Assembly (NCBI GenBank): GCA_003220905.1
Contig: QHTS01000058.1
Span: 1 to 5,584 of the forward strand
Direction: 5' to 3'
From: Gemmatimonadota bacterium
GTDB taxonomy: Bacteria > Gemmatimonadota > Gemmatimonadetes > Gemmatimonadales > GWC2-71-9
Length of the DNA stretch: 5,584 nt
In this document: piece by piece, positions 5,001 through 5,584 of the stretch
How the letters are laid out: every line of letters begins with the position of its first letter
How positions within the stretch are numbered: position 1 is the first letter of the stretch
The notes under the pieces: model-generated
Seen by the model: only the letters and a program-made list of their open reading frames with translations
Databases searched by the model: none
Told to the model about the DNA's origin: nothing
Translations under genes and position numbers: made by a program

Positions 5001-5584
5001 TGCGGATCGACGTCAACGCCTTCCTCGGCGCCTACCCGTACCGGCGCGTGCCTGGCACGTCGCCCGACGGGTTGCTGCGCGCGATGGCGCGCGCCGCAAT
5101 CGACGAAGCGTGGGTGAGCCATCTGCCGAGCCTGTTCTGGCGCCAGCCGATGGAGGGGAACGCCTGGCTGTACGCCACCGTGGCGCGCGAGCCGCGGCTC
5201 AAACCGGTGCCCGCGCTGCATCCGGGCCTCGCGGGTTGGGATGGCGCGCTGGGCGAGGCGGCGGACCGCGGCGCTCCGGCGGGGCGGTGCGATCCGCTGT
5301 ACTACGGGCTCGACCCGACGGGTCCCGAGATGCGCGTCCTCGCTGCTGCCTGCGGGGCGGCGAAGCTTCCGCTGATGATGGCGGTCCGGCTCGAGGACGG
5401 GCGCCAGCGTCACCCCAACGACCACGCCGCGGAGCTGCCGGCGGCGGCGGTGCGCGCCCTGGTTCGTACTGACGCGGACGTGCGGCTCGTGATCACGCAC
5501 GCCGATCGCGGGTTCATCGAAGAGGTCCATTTCGGATCGACCCCCGAAGAGGCGGCGCGGCTGTGGTGGGACGTGAGCTGGATC
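5000..5584 (+). CDS. Degenerate amidohydrolase-like protein (3' end outside window)
   Basis: The 195 visible residues stay open to the window edge. The layout follows an amidohydrolase_2-like TIM barrel: MRIDVNAFLGAYPYRR at the N-terminus, AWVSHLPSLFWR (37-48), EGN (52-54), KPVPALHPGLAGW (68-80), YYGLDP (101-106), RLVITHADRGF (162-172) and WWDVSWI (189-195), the last matching FVDLSGS of the neighbour. Ligand positions differ: HxH is replaced by Asn6-Ala-Phe8, the Lys segment by GRCDP, and the barrel His by PLMMAVRLED. Only His167 has an obvious counterpart. It therefore probably lacks the normal metal centre, and could be a non-catalytic partner of the preceding enzyme or have a different chemistry. 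The ATG overlaps the upstream stop by one base; no Shine-Dalgarno site is seen, which fits translational coupling. Superfamily membership is moderately sure, function unknown. Confidence 0.75.
   Translation, partial: MRIDVNAFLGAYPYRRVPGTSPDGLLRAMARAAIDEAWVSHLPSLFWRQPMEGNAWLYATVAREPRLKPVPALHPGLAGWDGALGEAADRGAPAGRCDPLYYGLDPTGPEMRVLAAACGAAKLPLMMAVRLEDGRQRHPNDHAAELPAAAVRALVRTDADVRLVITHADRGFIEEVHFGSTPEEAARLWWDVSWI

Noticed and set aside
4460..5530. Open frame of 356 codons on the - strand
   Set aside because: It is antisense to both amidohydrolase genes, whose conserved motifs are clear in the + frames. The translation is Arg/His/Ser-rich and shows no family features.
1..5584. pqqA or pqqB inside the window
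   Set aside because: I looked for a short frame with the PqqA E-x3-Y motif and for a PqqB-like frame and saw neither; they may lie left of the window.
1..5584. CRISPR array, tRNA, rRNA, transposase or attachment site
   Set aside because: No regularly spaced repeats, cloverleaf-like sequence, transposase motifs or terminal repeats with target duplications were found; every stretch over 300 bases is covered by a supported gene.

Overview
The window is a piece of a bacterial chromosome, very GC-rich (about 70% by eye). Third codon positions are almost always G or C, and gene boundaries are tightly packed or overlapping. There is no sign of an insertion sequence, phage, CRISPR array or RNA gene. 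Tandem divergent amidohydrolases and a Yip1-like protein beside a pqq operon suggest a soil or subsurface lineage such as Rokubacteria/Methylomirabilota, Gemmatimonadota or a relative. That placement is an inference from style and composition, not a demonstrated taxonomy.

Positions 1-3312 (+ strand) are one compact operon. It runs from the C-terminal half of PqqC (cut by the window edge) through PqqD and PqqE to an ABC ATPase and an ABC-2 type permease. The first four genes overlap by 4, 11 and 4 bases, and the permease follows after a 2-base gap, so the five are almost certainly co-transcribed and translationally coupled. PqqD presents the PqqA precursor peptide to the radical SAM enzyme PqqE, which cross-links its Glu and Tyr. 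PqqC carries out the last ring closure and oxidation to PQQ. PQQ is used by periplasmic dehydrogenases, so it has to leave the cytoplasm, and the coupled ABC transporter is an attractive candidate for moving PQQ or a related compound. pqqA and pqqB are not in the window; they may lie upstream.

Positions 3309-4064 (- strand) encode a Yip1-like multi-pass membrane protein with a Pro/Arg/Gly-rich N-terminal tail containing three PPRGPT repeats. Its stop codon interlocks with that of the permease, so the two transcription units converge with no intergenic space.

Positions 4065-4199 form the only real intergenic region. It lies between divergent genes and is dense in dyad symmetry: an 18-base inverted repeat matching at 16 positions, two short flanking palindromes, and plausible promoter boxes pointing both ways.

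Positions 4200-5584 (+ strand) hold two amidohydrolase-superfamily genes that overlap by one base. The first keeps the full set of metal-ligand positions. The second, cut by the window end, has lost the HxH motif and other ligands, and looks like a degenerate partner.

The observations most worth following are the pqqE-coupled ABC transporter, a Val in PqqC where the oxygen-pocket His normally sits, the paired intact and degenerate amidohydrolases, and the dyad-rich divergent promoter region.
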